Positions 9,227-18,008 of a stretch of 64,000 nt of DNA are shown piece after piece. How positions within the stretch are numbered: position 1 is the first letter of the stretch; every line of letters begins with the position of its first letter. The translations under genes were made by a program, and so were the position numbers. The stretch comes from an uncultured Candidatus Melainabacteria bacterium (GTDB lineage: Bacteria > Cyanobacteriota > Vampirovibrionia > Gastranaerophilales > Gastranaerophilaceae). A model generated the notes under the pieces. The model did not search any database and had not been told where the DNA came from. It saw only the letters and a program-made list of their open reading frames with translations. The stretch spans positions 12,355 through 76,354 of the forward strand of contig CAKVIE010000010.1 of the NCBI GenBank assembly GCA_934754505.1, in the 5' to 3' direction.

Positions 9227-9766
9227 TTATTTTATCAAGGCTTGAACTTCCTTGAATTTTGGGTGTTTAGAAGTTCTCAAAAGTTGGAAAAGCATATTTT
9301 CGAGAGTCAAAACTTTTGCCCCGTCAGCTTGCAAATATTCAAGTGCAGATGCTTTTTCAGACTCATCTCTGCTTTTGCAGGCATTTTTCAAGACAAAAAC
9401 CTCAAATCCGTTTTCCAAAAGCTCAAGAGCCGTCTGCAAAACACAAATATGCGTTTCTATTCCGAATAAAATCACCTGCTTTTTACCGAATGACTTGATT
9501 TTATCCAAAGCTCCGTCCTCTTTTAATAAAGAAAATGCAGCTTTTTCAATCTTAACATCACTGTCATCAAGAACTTCATTAATCGAAGTGATAGTATTTC
9601 CAAGTCCTTTCGGGTATTGTTCGCTCACAACAATCGGCAAGCCCAAAGCTTTTCCGCCTGAAATCGCCTTGCGGGCATTTTCTGCTTCTTTATCGGCAGA
9701 AGTTGCTTTTACAAGTTTTTCCTGAAAATCTATCATTAATATCAAAGAATTTTTTTCATCTAACAT
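9227..9766 (-). CDS. Isochorismatase-like cysteine hydrolase
   Basis: A 179-aa member of the isochorismatase/nicotinamidase superfamily. The expected catalytic triad is visible: Asp13 in MIDFQE, Lys75 in EKAAFS and Cys108 in GIETHICVLQTA. Substrate is not predictable; family members hydrolyse nicotinamide, isochorismate or related amides. I place the start at the ATG at 9766, immediately after the hydrogenase stop (TAATATG arrangement). An upstream in-frame TTG at 9817 would overlap the hydrogenase and add 17 residues not typical of the family. It is the last gene of the hydrogenase operon, followed by a terminator. A link to NAD or redox balance is possible but is inference. Confidence 0.85.
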   Translation of the reverse strand: MLDEKNSLILMIDFQEKLVKATSADKEAENARKAISGGKALGLPIVVSEQYPKGLGNTITSINEVLDDSDVKIEKAAFSLLKEDGALDKIKSFGKKQVILFGIETHICVLQTALELLENGFEVFVLKNACKSRDESEKASALEYLQADGAKVLTLENMLFQLLRTSKHPKFKEVQALIK

Positions 9767-9767
9767 A

Positions 9768-11228
9768 TTATTCACCGATTTTTTCGATATCTTTTCCGTC
9801 TTTAGTAAATTCAGCAAGAGCCTTTGTTGCTACTTTTACGGTATTAATCGTCGCATTACCGCCGATACAACCGCCTTCACAGCACATAACTTCAACCAAA
9901 TTGCCCTCATCGCATTTTCCGTCTTTTGCGAATTTTTTCAATTTTTTAATTGCATCTTTATCTAAACCGTTGATATAGCAAGGTTTTATGCAATCTTCGC
10001 AATTAGAAGCCTTTTTAACTGCCGCAGCAACTCCGCCTGAAACGCCGAAAGTTCTTGCTTGTTTTGAGCTTTCAACATCAAACGGTGTTTCTTCACAGCT
10101 TAAAGTATCTATATTTCTTCCGACGAGATATGCACCGAGTTCTTCAAAGTTCATAACATAATCAACATTCGGATTGTCTTGAACTTCCGCACGTTTTGCA
10201 ACGCAAGGGCTTACGAAAACGATTTTTGCATTCGGATATTTTTTTCTGACAATTTCTGCCGTGTAATAAAGCGGCGTTTTTGTATCTGAAACGTAGTGCT
10301 TAATTTCGGGCAAATGTTTTTTAACGAATTGGTTATAACCTGCACAACAAGATGTAGTCATAAATTCTTCGCCATTTTCCATTCTTTCCGCAAATTCTTT
10401 AGCCTCATTTTTCGTTGTTACATCAGCACCTTCTGCAACTTCATAAACATCTGTAAATCCGCCTTCCAAAAGTGCTGTCTTAAATTGGTAAATTGTTCCG
10501 GGGAGTTGACCTATGATAGACGGTGCAAGCATTGCAATAACTTCATGTTTTGCTTTGATATGTTTCATAATATCAATCAACTGGCTCTTTTCGTGAACTG
10601 CTGCAAACGGACATCTTGCAACACATTTACCGCAGCTTATACATTTTTCAAAGTCAATTTTTGCCAAACCTAACTCGTTTTTCGCAATAGCTCCGACAGG
10701 ACAAGCATCTTCGCAAGGAACTTTAATCTGTGCAATAGCTCCGTAAGGACATACAGAAATACACATCTTGCAACGCTTGCATTTTGTTGTATCGATTTGT
10801 GAACGACCATTTACAATGCTTACTGCTCCAAATTTACAAGTGGCTTCGCAAGGTCTTGCAACACAACCTTGGCACAAGTCTGTTACGAAAATTCTTCCGC
10901 CGGCACAGCCTTTACAAGCATCGTCCAATACCGTCAAAACATTTTCTTCCGGAATTTCTCTTTTCAAAGATTTTTCGGCATATTCCATTAACAAAGTTCT
11001 TTCGTCATCGTCTTCAATAGAAAATCCCAAACCTGCGATTGCTCTATCTCTTAAAACCGCTCTTTCCTTGTGGATACAACATCTGTAAGGAACTTCCGAA
11101 CCTTTCGGACGCATATCATAAGGTATCATTTGAGTATTTTTCTCAAATGAATCCGAGAAAAACGCTTGAACTATTCTTATTAAAATTTCCTTCTTCAAAT
11201 GTACTGATTGATAAATATTATTACTCAT
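9768..11228 (-). CDS. [FeFe] hydrogenase, ferredoxin-type (group B-like)
   Basis: A 486-aa protein. The N-terminal part (about 105-206) carries many cysteines in ferredoxin spacing, including CKRCKMCISVC (150-160) and CISCGKCVARC (196-206), for several [4Fe-4S] clusters. The C-terminal part is the H-cluster domain: L1 TSCCAGY (292-298), L2 SPCVAKRAE (340-348) and L3 EVMCCEGGC (446-454). The second Cys of TSCC, used for proton relay in active enzymes, is present, so it should make or use H2 with ferredoxin as partner. Lack of the CpI-type N-terminal domains and the altered L1/L3 motifs fit group B. It overlaps by 8 nt the 2Fe-2S protein before it and lies downstream of a sensory hydrogenase homologue. 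Confidence 0.9.
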   Translation of the reverse strand: MSNNIYQSVHLKKEILIRIVQAFFSDSFEKNTQMIPYDMRPKGSEVPYRCCIHKERAVLRDRAIAGLGFSIEDDDERTLLMEYAEKSLKREIPEENVLTVLDDACKGCAGGRIFVTDLCQGCVARPCEATCKFGAVSIVNGRSQIDTTKCKRCKMCISVCPYGAIAQIKVPCEDACPVGAIAKNELGLAKIDFEKCISCGKCVARCPFAAVHEKSQLIDIMKHIKAKHEVIAMLAPSIIGQLPGTIYQFKTALLEGGFTDVYEVAEGADVTTKNEAKEFAERMENGEEFMTTSCCAGYNQFVKKHLPEIKHYVSDTKTPLYYTAEIVRKKYPNAKIVFVSPCVAKRAEVQDNPNVDYVMNFEELGAYLVGRNIDTLSCEETPFDVESSKQARTFGVSGGVAAAVKKASNCEDCIKPCYINGLDKDAIKKLKKFAKDGKCDEGNLVEVMCCEGGCIGGNATINTVKVATKALAEFTKDGKDIEKIGE

Positions 11229-11484
11229 GTTTCAACTTCCTGTTAATTACTTCTAACACTTTATCTACCGTTGCTTCCGCAACAACCTCGTCATCTACCT
11301 TTGCATAAGGTGCTTTTGAATATTTGCCTTCCGTTGAACAAAGATTCAAACATACACAGCTCGAAACTTCTACACTGTCGGCATACTTTTTCGCAACAAT
11401 TTCATCTAATTCCTGCAGTTTTGATGCACCCATTACAAAACATGTCGTTCCCAAACATAATTTTACTTGAATTTTCTCCATCAT
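11221..11484 (-). CDS. Thioredoxin-like [2Fe-2S] protein (NuoE C-terminal type)
   Basis: An 87-aa protein with the four-cysteine pattern of thioredoxin-like [2Fe-2S] ferredoxins: C10-x4-C15 and C45-x3-C49, with an extra Cys at 43. Such domains form the NuoE/HydC-type subunit that passes electrons between NADH-linked flavoproteins and hydrogenases. Here it stands alone just before the catalytic hydrogenase, overlapping it by 8 nt. It is therefore probably its electron partner or part of the associated sensory relay. No NuoF-like flavoprotein is in the window. A second related protein is at 14366-14608. Confidence 0.82.
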   Translation of the reverse strand: MMEKIQVKLCLGTTCFVMGASKLQELDEIVAKKYADSVEVSSCVCLNLCSTEGKYSKAPYAKVDDEVVAEATVDKVLEVINRKLKHE

Positions 11485-11493
11485 TTAACACCT

Positions 11494-12645
11494 TTACAAA
11501 TATTTTACCGTAACTTTTTTTATGTATTTATTTTCCAAAACCTCCGCCATCCGTTTAATTATATTTTTTCTTATCTCTATTTCTATCGGAAGGTTCGGGT
11601 CATAATGTGCCTGATTTAATTTTGCACCGACCATGAATATTATACAATCCGTATTTAACAAAAACTTTACAAGTTCACCTGCCGCATCTTCCGAATTTTC
11701 TCCTGTTTCTAAATATTCACAAGCCTTCGTAAGTGTCAAAATGCCCTCTGTCACTAAATCGATTCCGTCCATATACGAAATTGACGGCAATTTTCCGCAT
11801 TTTAAACTTATTTTCGTTCGTATAGGAATGTTAAGTTCTCTTGAAATCAAATTGGCTGTCGTTCCGCCACAAATTGCCTTTTTGCCCTTGAAAGACTCAA
11901 ACATCTTCGCATAAAAATTGTCTTTTTCCTGATAATAAGGAGGTCCCGTAAAAACTACCGCCTGCCTCGGTTCTCTGTAATACAAGCATACCGCCGAAAT
12001 ATCATCTTTCGCCTTTCTGTCGGGTTCAAGTCTTTCTGCCTGACAAACTATGTACTTCGTCAATTCTCGGCTCGAAATATCAGGATTTTCTTTTAATTTT
12101 TCTTTTAGCAAAGAAATCAAGCCCTCTCTGCCCAAACCGAGTTTCAGTTTTTCAGACCCCATTGCAGCTTGAGTTACTCCGTCGGAACAAAAAATCAACC
12201 TGTCGCCAAGCTCCGCTTTTATCTTATAAATATGCATGTGTCTTGAGGTGAAAGTTTTTGAAGTTATAACCTGATATTCAGGCTCTAAAATCTCGCCGTT
12301 TCTTATCCAGACATATTGAGGATTGCCCTCTTCTACAATTTTAACGTTTCCGTCATCGTCGCTGTCTATCGCTGAAAACGTTGCATAGCTTATCTTTCTG
12401 ACCTGACATACCGGTAAAGAATTCAAAACAATTTCACACGCCTTGCGAATATCAGATTCAGCCTCGATGAATTTCAAAAGCATTGTTGCGGTCATTGTCG
12501 CCAAAATGTTTGCCTTTACTCCGCTTCCAAGTCCGTCCGACAAAACTGCTATCAATCTGCCCGAATATCTTTTTGACAAAAAGTAGTCCCCGAAAGTGTT
12601 TTGATTGTATTTTTTCGTTTGTGAACAATCAATGTCTATAAACAT
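11494..12645 (-). CDS. SpoIIE-type PP2C serine phosphatase, hydrogenase-linked
   Basis: A 383-aa protein. Its first about 230 residues form a SpoIIE/PP2C-like phosphatase domain: an Asp-containing SDGLGSG (36-42), GDRLIFCSDGVTQA and AKDDISAVCLYY provide the metal-binding acidic residues. The C-terminal about 150 residues (with GPPYYQE and GKKAICGGTTANL) form a second domain I do not recognise but which I take to be typical of this hydrogenase-linked type. It abuts the sensory hydrogenase gene (shared base at 12645), so it is the likely output: dephosphorylating a Ser/Thr-phosphorylated partner, for example an anti-sigma antagonist, in response to H2 or redox state. No sensor domain or membrane segment is seen in it. 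Confidence 0.85.
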   Translation of the reverse strand: MFIDIDCSQTKKYNQNTFGDYFLSKRYSGRLIAVLSDGLGSGVKANILATMTATMLLKFIEAESDIRKACEIVLNSLPVCQVRKISYATFSAIDSDDDGNVKIVEEGNPQYVWIRNGEILEPEYQVITSKTFTSRHMHIYKIKAELGDRLIFCSDGVTQAAMGSEKLKLGLGREGLISLLKEKLKENPDISSRELTKYIVCQAERLEPDRKAKDDISAVCLYYREPRQAVVFTGPPYYQEKDNFYAKMFESFKGKKAICGGTTANLISRELNIPIRTKISLKCGKLPSISYMDGIDLVTEGILTLTKACEYLETGENSEDAAGELVKFLLNTDCIIFMVGAKLNQAHYDPNLPIEIEIRKNIIKRMAEVLENKYIKKVTVKYL

Positions 12646-14369
12646 CAGTTGTCCTCATCATCATTACTGTCAGGCTCATAATCTTCTGCTATCGAATTGA
12701 GCAAAAGTTCGGTTTCGACCATGTGTTCACCAAGCAGACAAGCTATATTTTGAACCGTAGCAATGTTCTTGCTGATAACCTCTCTTGCTCTGTGTGCAAT
12801 TTTTTCTCTGTCTGTTTCAGACTTCGTAACGTCTGTTATTACCGCTCCGATAATTTCGTCTTTTTCTATCGTGAAAACATTGATATCATACAATTTATGC
12901 TTAATCGGATAATGCTCTTTGTGAATATCTTCGCCTCGATTGAACACATTTCTGAAAATATCCGAAAACGAAATAATTCTATCCAATGCAGCACCGGTCA
13001 AACCGTCTTTTCTGTCTGCAAAAACCTCGTACATATCTCCGCAAAACATCTTCATAAAAGCATCGTTCGCTTCAAGAATGTTCAAATCTTTATCAACCAT
13101 AACAATCGCAGACGGCATTGCCCGAAGCATTGCAGCCGCTTTTCTCATTGCAATTTTTCTCATATAAGAAACACACATTGACGGCTCTGCATCACCCGAC
13201 AACAAGGCTTTTGCCAAATCTCGGCAGGTAGGATATCCGCAGCCGCCGCAATTTAATTCGTCCTCCTCTGAATGTTTACCGATTCTTTTCATCGCAGAAA
13301 TTATCTGTTCGTAAGTATATTCCTGCTCCAAAATCGGCTTTTTTTCATATTCAATCGGAACGACAACATCTGCTTCTTTCGGTATTTCATTTCTCAAATT
13401 GACACGGGTTAAAACATCTGAAACTATATTTATACCTGACTTTTTGGTATCGGAACAAGGTCCGTTTATACAACCGCCGGAACATGCAAGTGCCTCTATA
13501 AAAATTTTGCCGTTTATATTTTTTTCATCAAAATTCTCTAACGATTTGCCAAAATTCTCCAAAGAACTTATATTAATCAATTTGACATCACTGCTTATAC
13601 CTGTTTGCTTAATTGTTTCATTCATTCCGCCGTCTAACGGGTACAAAGCTCCCTCATGTGAATTTCCACCGACAAAAATATCATCTTCTTTCGGCTCTAT
13701 TTCACTGACGTTTATAAATTCGTCATTTATCCAAAAATTCAATTCCTCAAACGTCAAAGCAACATCTATCAAATCCTTGTGTCTGTCCGATTCGTTTTTC
13801 TTGCCGATACAAGGTCCGATAAAAACTACCGAAATGTCTTTTCCATACTGCTTTTTCAACATTTGAGAATGAGTAAGTGCAGGTGATGCAATTTGAACTA
13901 TGTTTTTTGAAAATTCAGAATGATATTTTCTTATAAAATCAACTATTACAGGACAAGCACTCGAAATGTACAAGCCTTTTTCGGATTTTTCAAGAATTTT
14001 TGCCGTTTCAATAGAAACTTCTTCCGCCCCTAAAGCCGTTTCGCTAACACCTTTGAAACCTAATTTTTTTAGCAAAGCAACCATAACAGGTGTCGTAAAA
14101 TCGTATATTCCGCTCCAGCTCGGAGCTAATGAAACATAAACATCTTTTCCCGCAATCATAAGGGTTTTGACTTTTTCAATATCCGTTCTGACTCTTTTTG
14201 CCTCGGACGGACAAACCTTTACACAATGCCCGCAAGCAATACATTTTTCGGCAATTACGGAAGCACTGCCGTTTTGAATTTTTATTGCTTTCACAGGACA
14301 TTCTCTGACGCATTTATAGCAGTCATGACACTCATTTTTCAACGTATATACGGGATATAAACTGTTCAT
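12645..14369 (-). CDS. Sensory [FeFe] hydrogenase homologue with PAS domain (group C, HydS-like)
   Basis: A 574-aa multidomain protein. Residues 10-55 hold two [4Fe-4S] ferredoxin motifs (CHDCYKCVREC, CIACGHCVKVC). Residues 75-310 are an H-cluster domain with L1 SSACP (136-140), L2 GPCIGKKNE (185-193) and L3 EALACSGGC (292-300). Residues 370-400 carry a four-Cys Fe-S motif (CGGCGYPTC plus C399), and about 411-530 is a PAS domain (MPSAIVMVDKDLNILEAND). The proton-relay Cys of L1 is Ala, as reported for sensory hydrogenases. This predicts slow catalysis and a signalling role: H2 or redox state sensed at the H-cluster, passed through PAS to the adjoining phosphatase. It overlaps the upstream 2Fe-2S gene by 4 nt. 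Confidence 0.88.
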   Translation of the reverse strand: MNSLYPVYTLKNECHDCYKCVRECPVKAIKIQNGSASVIAEKCIACGHCVKVCPSEAKRVRTDIEKVKTLMIAGKDVYVSLAPSWSGIYDFTTPVMVALLKKLGFKGVSETALGAEEVSIETAKILEKSEKGLYISSACPVIVDFIRKYHSEFSKNIVQIASPALTHSQMLKKQYGKDISVVFIGPCIGKKNESDRHKDLIDVALTFEELNFWINDEFINVSEIEPKEDDIFVGGNSHEGALYPLDGGMNETIKQTGISSDVKLINISSLENFGKSLENFDEKNINGKIFIEALACSGGCINGPCSDTKKSGINIVSDVLTRVNLRNEIPKEADVVVPIEYEKKPILEQEYTYEQIISAMKRIGKHSEEDELNCGGCGYPTCRDLAKALLSGDAEPSMCVSYMRKIAMRKAAAMLRAMPSAIVMVDKDLNILEANDAFMKMFCGDMYEVFADRKDGLTGAALDRIISFSDIFRNVFNRGEDIHKEHYPIKHKLYDINVFTIEKDEIIGAVITDVTKSETDREKIAHRAREVISKNIATVQNIACLLGEHMVETELLLNSIAEDYEPDSNDDEDN

Positions 14370-14608
14370 TCTCCAAATAATCCGTTCATTATTTCTTCAA
14401 TTTTTTCGGGAGTTACTTCGTTATAATTCTTTTCATCAATAGTGATGTTCGGTCCTTTGGCACACTTGTTTTCACATCTTGCTCCGGTTAATTCCACCTT
14501 CGCCCGCAAATTATGTGTGTCCAAATATTTCTGTATATATTCTAAATTTTCGTTGTTACCCCTTGCAAAACAAGAGCTGCCCATGCAAATCTTTATTGTA
14601 TGTTCCAT
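14366..14608 (-). CDS. Thioredoxin-like [2Fe-2S] protein
   Basis: An 80-aa protein with C8-x4-C13 and C45-x3-C49, the ligand pattern of NuoE-type [2Fe-2S] domains, plus a KGPNITIDEK segment typical of the fold. It overlaps the start of the sensory hydrogenase gene by 4 nt (ATGA), so the two are translationally coupled and probably form one complex. It is related to the 87-aa protein at 11221-11484, but the two differ clearly, suggesting one partner for the sensor and one for the catalytic enzyme. This pairing is inference. Confidence 0.82.
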   Translation of the reverse strand: MEHTIKICMGSSCFARGNNENLEYIQKYLDTHNLRAKVELTGARCENKCAKGPNITIDEKNYNEVTPEKIEEIMNGLFGE

Positions 14609-14611
14609 TTT

Positions 14612-15226
14612 CTAAATATCTTTTGTAAATTGTAAAAAATTACCTATCAAATTTTCATTCCATACCTGAATGTCATCAGGCAATTTTAATACTGTCGGGG
14701 TGAAATTCCAAATGTATTTTATCCCCGAATTTACCAAATAATCCGCCGTTTCCTGTGCAAATTTTCTCGGTACGGTTAAAACAGCTATCTCTACTCCCAG
14801 CCTTTTCGCTAAATCAGGGAGTTTCGATACGTGAAAAACTTGTTTCCCGTTTACCGTCAAATTAATCTTCAACGGGTCGTTGTCAAACAATGCAAGAATA
14901 TTAAAGCCGTAAAATCCGAAATCATCATACTTCGTCAAAGCAAAACCTAAATTTCCTGCTCCGACAACAAAGGCATCTTTCGTCTTTTCAAATCCTAATG
15001 CGTTTTCAATACTCCGCTTCATTTCGTCTATTTTATATCCGACCTTCGTCTTCCCTGCCTTGCCAAGAATTTTCATATCTTTTCTGACTTGAGAATCGTC
15101 TATCTTCAATAATTCCGCTATCTGCGGACTCGATACCGTATCTTTGCCCTGTTCTTCCATATCGGTTACTATGCAATGATACTGCGTTAAACGGTGTATA
15201 ACTTTGTCTGACAAATTTTTATCCAT
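14612..15226 (-). CDS. rex: Redox-sensing transcriptional repressor Rex
   Basis: A 204-aa protein with the Rex architecture. The N-terminal winged helix (about 5-80) includes SSPQIAELLKIDDSQVRKDM. The Rossmann domain carries the NAD(H)-binding VVGAGNLGFAL (GAGNLG at 89-94), and there is a C-terminal swapped helix. Rex releases DNA when NADH rises, inducing fermentative genes such as adhE and hydrogenases, exactly the genes on either side. It lies 3 nt upstream of the 2Fe-2S/sensory hydrogenase genes, so it heads that operon. It is 15 nt behind a terminator hairpin that follows adhE, leaving no room for a separate promoter after the hairpin. Confidence 0.95.
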   Translation of the reverse strand: MDKNLSDKVIHRLTQYHCIVTDMEEQGKDTVSSPQIAELLKIDDSQVRKDMKILGKAGKTKVGYKIDEMKRSIENALGFEKTKDAFVVGAGNLGFALTKYDDFGFYGFNILALFDNDPLKINLTVNGKQVFHVSKLPDLAKRLGVEIAVLTVPRKFAQETADYLVNSGIKYIWNFTPTVLKLPDDIQVWNENLIGNFLQFTKDI

Positions 15227-15240
15227 TTTTTCGCCTTTTT

Positions 15241-15274
15241 AAAAAAGTGAGCCCGTTTTTTCAAACGGACTCAC
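15241..15274 (-). terminator. Terminator or attenuator hairpin between adhE and rex
   Basis: A 12-bp stem (15247-15258 with 15263-15274; one G-T pair) with a 4-nt loop is followed by six T on the minus strand. It comes 14 nt after the adhE stop. The rex start codon is only 15 nt past the T-tract, so rex expression must depend on readthrough or on a promoter inside adhE. Confidence 0.85.
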
Positions 15275-15288
15275 AAGTTTTTTGTTTT

Positions 15289-17937
15289 TTACACTTCGCC
15301 GTTGAAAGCCTTGATGTAAATTTCTTTGATGTCGCTCATCAAAGGATATACAGGGTTTGCACCGGTACATTGATCGTCGAATGCCAATTCTACCATTTCG
15401 TCTAATTTTTCGTAGAAGTCAGCTTCTGTCTTTCCGTTCTTTTCAAGGAATTCTCTGATTGAGTTCGGAAGTTCAATATCTTTCATCAATCTATCTATTG
15501 CATCGATTAACAATTGAGTTTTTTCTTCGTTAGTTGAACCGCCCAATTTCAATTCATCTGCAATTTGTGCATATCTTTCAATAGCACAAGGATATTTGTA
15601 TTGCGGGAATGTTGCTTGTTTTTTCGGACAATCTGTTGCGTTGTATTTGATGATTTGTCTGATTAACAATGCGTTTGCAACACCGTGCGGTACGTGGAAC
15701 ATAGCACCCAATTTGTGAGCCATTGAGTGGCATAATCCTAAGAATGCGTTTGCAAATGCCATACCTGCGATTGTTGCTGCATAGTGCATTTTTTCTCTTG
15801 CGATAGGATCGTTTGCACCTTCGTGATATGAACGGCTCAAATACTTGAATACCAACTTACAAGCTTCTAATGCGTTTGAATTTGTGAAGTTTGTAGCCAT
15901 ACAAGATACATATGCTTCAACTGCGTGAACAAGTGCATCGATACCTGATGCTGATGTCAATCCTTTCGGCATTCCATCTACGAAGTTCGGGTCGATGATT
16001 GCCATTGAAGGAGTCAATGCGTAATCTGCAATTGCATATTTAACACCTGATTTATCATCTGTGATGATTGAGAACGGTGTTACTTCAGAACCTGTACCTG
16101 ATGTTGTTGGAATTGCTACCATCATTGCTTTCTTACCTAATTCAGGTAATTGGCAAATTCTCTTTCTGATATCCATAAATCTCATTGAAATATCAGTAAA
16201 GTCTGTATCAGGTTGTTCATACTTTAACCACAAAATCTTTGCTGCGTCCATCGGTGAACCGCCGCCAAGTGCGATGATTACATCAGGTTCGAAAGGCTTC
16301 ATGATTGCAAATGCTTCTTCAATTGTTGTCAATGTCGGATCGGGTTTAACATCAAAGAAGATTTCGTGATCAATTCCGATATCATCAAGAACTTTTGTAA
16401 TTTGTTCTGCTGCACCTGAACTGAATAAGAATCTGTCTGTTACGATGAAGGCTTTCTTTCTGCCTGTCAATTCACGCAAAGCTAAATCAGTAGCACCACG
16501 CTTGAAGTAAACTTTTTGAGGAACCTTGAACCAAAGCATATTTTCTCTCCTTTCCGCTACCGTCTTGTAATTTAACAAATTCTTTACTCCGACGTTGCCT
16601 GATACCGAGTTTCCGCCCCATGAACCGCAACCTAATGTTAATGACGGTTCCAAACGGAAGTTGTACAAATCACCAATACCGCCTTGGCTTGAAGGTTGGT
16701 TAATTAACAATCTGCAAGTCGGCATTTTCTTTGCGTATGCGTTGATTCTGTCTTTCTTTCTTTCATCTGTATAAAGAACTGATGTGTGGCCTGCACCGCC
16801 CCTTGATACGAGGTAGTATGCCTTTTCTGCCGCATCTTCAAAATTTGATGCTCTATACATTGCCAATACAGGTGACAATTTTTCTCTTGAGAAAGGATCT
16901 TCCCAATTTACTTCAGGTCTTTGTGCAATAAGAACTTTTGCATTATTAGGAACTTCAAATCCTGCCATTTCTGCAATTCTGTGTGCAGGTTGACCTACGA
17001 TTTCTGCATTTGCTGTTCCTCTCTTAGGATCGATAATCGGCCAATCTATTAATTTTTGCATTTCTGCATCATTCAATAAATATGCACCTCTGCGTTCAAA
17101 TTCTTTTTTAACTTCGTCATAAATGCTGTCAACAATGATAACTGATTGTTCTGATGCACAAATCATACCGTTATCAAATGTTTTTGACATCAAAATTGAT
17201 GATACTGCCATTTGAATGTTTGCTGTTTCATCGATTACGGCAGGAGTGTTTCCGGGACCTACACCTAATGCAGGGTTGCCTGATGAGTAAGCTGCTGTTA
17301 CCATTCCGGGGCCGCCTGTTGCCAAAATACATGCAATGTGTTTGTGTTTCATCAATTGTCCTGATAATTCGATTGAAGGAACATCAATCCAACCGATGAT
17401 ATCTTTCGGTGCACCTGCTTCAACTGCTGCATCAAGAACGATTTTTGCTGCTGCAATTGTGCATTCTTTTGCTCTCGGGTGCGGTGAGAAGATAATTCCG
17501 TTTCTTGTCTTTAATGCGATTAAAGATTTGAAAATTGCTGTTGATGTCGGGTTTGTTGTAGGTACAATACCTGCCAAAACTCCCAAAGGTTCTGCAACAA
17601 TTTTTGTTCCGTTTGCTTTGTCTTCTTCAATTACACCACAAGTTTTAATATTTTTATGTTTGTTGTAAATGTATTCTGATGCGAAGTGGTTCTTGATGAT
17701 TTTATCTTCTACAATACCCATGCCCGTTTCTTTAACAGCCATTTGAGCCAAAGGAATACGAGCTTTGTTTGCAGCTGTTGCTGCTGCTTTGAAAATTTTA
17801 TCAACTTGTTCTTGTGTATATCTTGCGAAAATTCTTTGAGCTTCATTAACTCTGTTAATGAGGTCATCGAGTGCTTCCGGAGTATCAACAAGATTTGATT
17901 TTGTTTCTATTTCTACTTTTTCTTGTTTTTTAGGCAT
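15289..17937 (-). CDS. adhE: Bifunctional acetaldehyde-CoA/alcohol dehydrogenase AdhE
   Basis: An 882-aa protein. The N-terminal aldehyde dehydrogenase half (to about 440) has the catalytic Cys260 in GMICASEQS. The C-terminal iron alcohol dehydrogenase half has GGGSPMDAAK for NAD binding and the iron-ligand region LVHAVEAYVS and LCHSMAHKLGAMFHVPHG. It reduces acetyl-CoA to ethanol, regenerating two NAD+. I choose the ATG at 17937 because AAAGGAG lies 9 nt before it; the ATG three codons upstream (17946) touches the ribosome site and cannot be used well. A strong promoter (17980-18008) precedes it and rex follows, fitting NADH-responsive control. Confidence 0.96.
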   Translation of the reverse strand: MPKKQEKVEIETKSNLVDTPEALDDLINRVNEAQRIFARYTQEQVDKIFKAAATAANKARIPLAQMAVKETGMGIVEDKIIKNHFASEYIYNKHKNIKTCGVIEEDKANGTKIVAEPLGVLAGIVPTTNPTSTAIFKSLIALKTRNGIIFSPHPRAKECTIAAAKIVLDAAVEAGAPKDIIGWIDVPSIELSGQLMKHKHIACILATGGPGMVTAAYSSGNPALGVGPGNTPAVIDETANIQMAVSSILMSKTFDNGMICASEQSVIIVDSIYDEVKKEFERRGAYLLNDAEMQKLIDWPIIDPKRGTANAEIVGQPAHRIAEMAGFEVPNNAKVLIAQRPEVNWEDPFSREKLSPVLAMYRASNFEDAAEKAYYLVSRGGAGHTSVLYTDERKKDRINAYAKKMPTCRLLINQPSSQGGIGDLYNFRLEPSLTLGCGSWGGNSVSGNVGVKNLLNYKTVAERRENMLWFKVPQKVYFKRGATDLALRELTGRKKAFIVTDRFLFSSGAAEQITKVLDDIGIDHEIFFDVKPDPTLTTIEEAFAIMKPFEPDVIIALGGGSPMDAAKILWLKYEQPDTDFTDISMRFMDIRKRICQLPELGKKAMMVAIPTTSGTGSEVTPFSIITDDKSGVKYAIADYALTPSMAIIDPNFVDGMPKGLTSASGIDALVHAVEAYVSCMATNFTNSNALEACKLVFKYLSRSYHEGANDPIAREKMHYAATIAGMAFANAFLGLCHSMAHKLGAMFHVPHGVANALLIRQIIKYNATDCPKKQATFPQYKYPCAIERYAQIADELKLGGSTNEEKTQLLIDAIDRLMKDIELPNSIREFLEKNGKTEADFYEKLDEMVELAFDDQCTGANPVYPLMSDIKEIYIKAFNGEV

Positions 17938-17979
17938 ATCATGCATCTCCTTTATTAGTGATATATTTCCCTATTAATT

Positions 17980-18008
17980 TTTATATCATCAGCATGGTCG
18001 TTTGTCAA
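17980..18008 (-). promoter_or_regulatory. Promoter of adhE
   Basis: On the minus strand a perfect TTGACA (18008-18003) and TATAAA (17985-17980) are spaced by 17 bp, with about 36 nt of leader before the start codon. The -35 box lies inside TTGTTGACAA, a short dyad of the TTGT..ACAA type found in Rex operators, but it lacks the full 18-bp palindrome. Confidence 0.75.
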
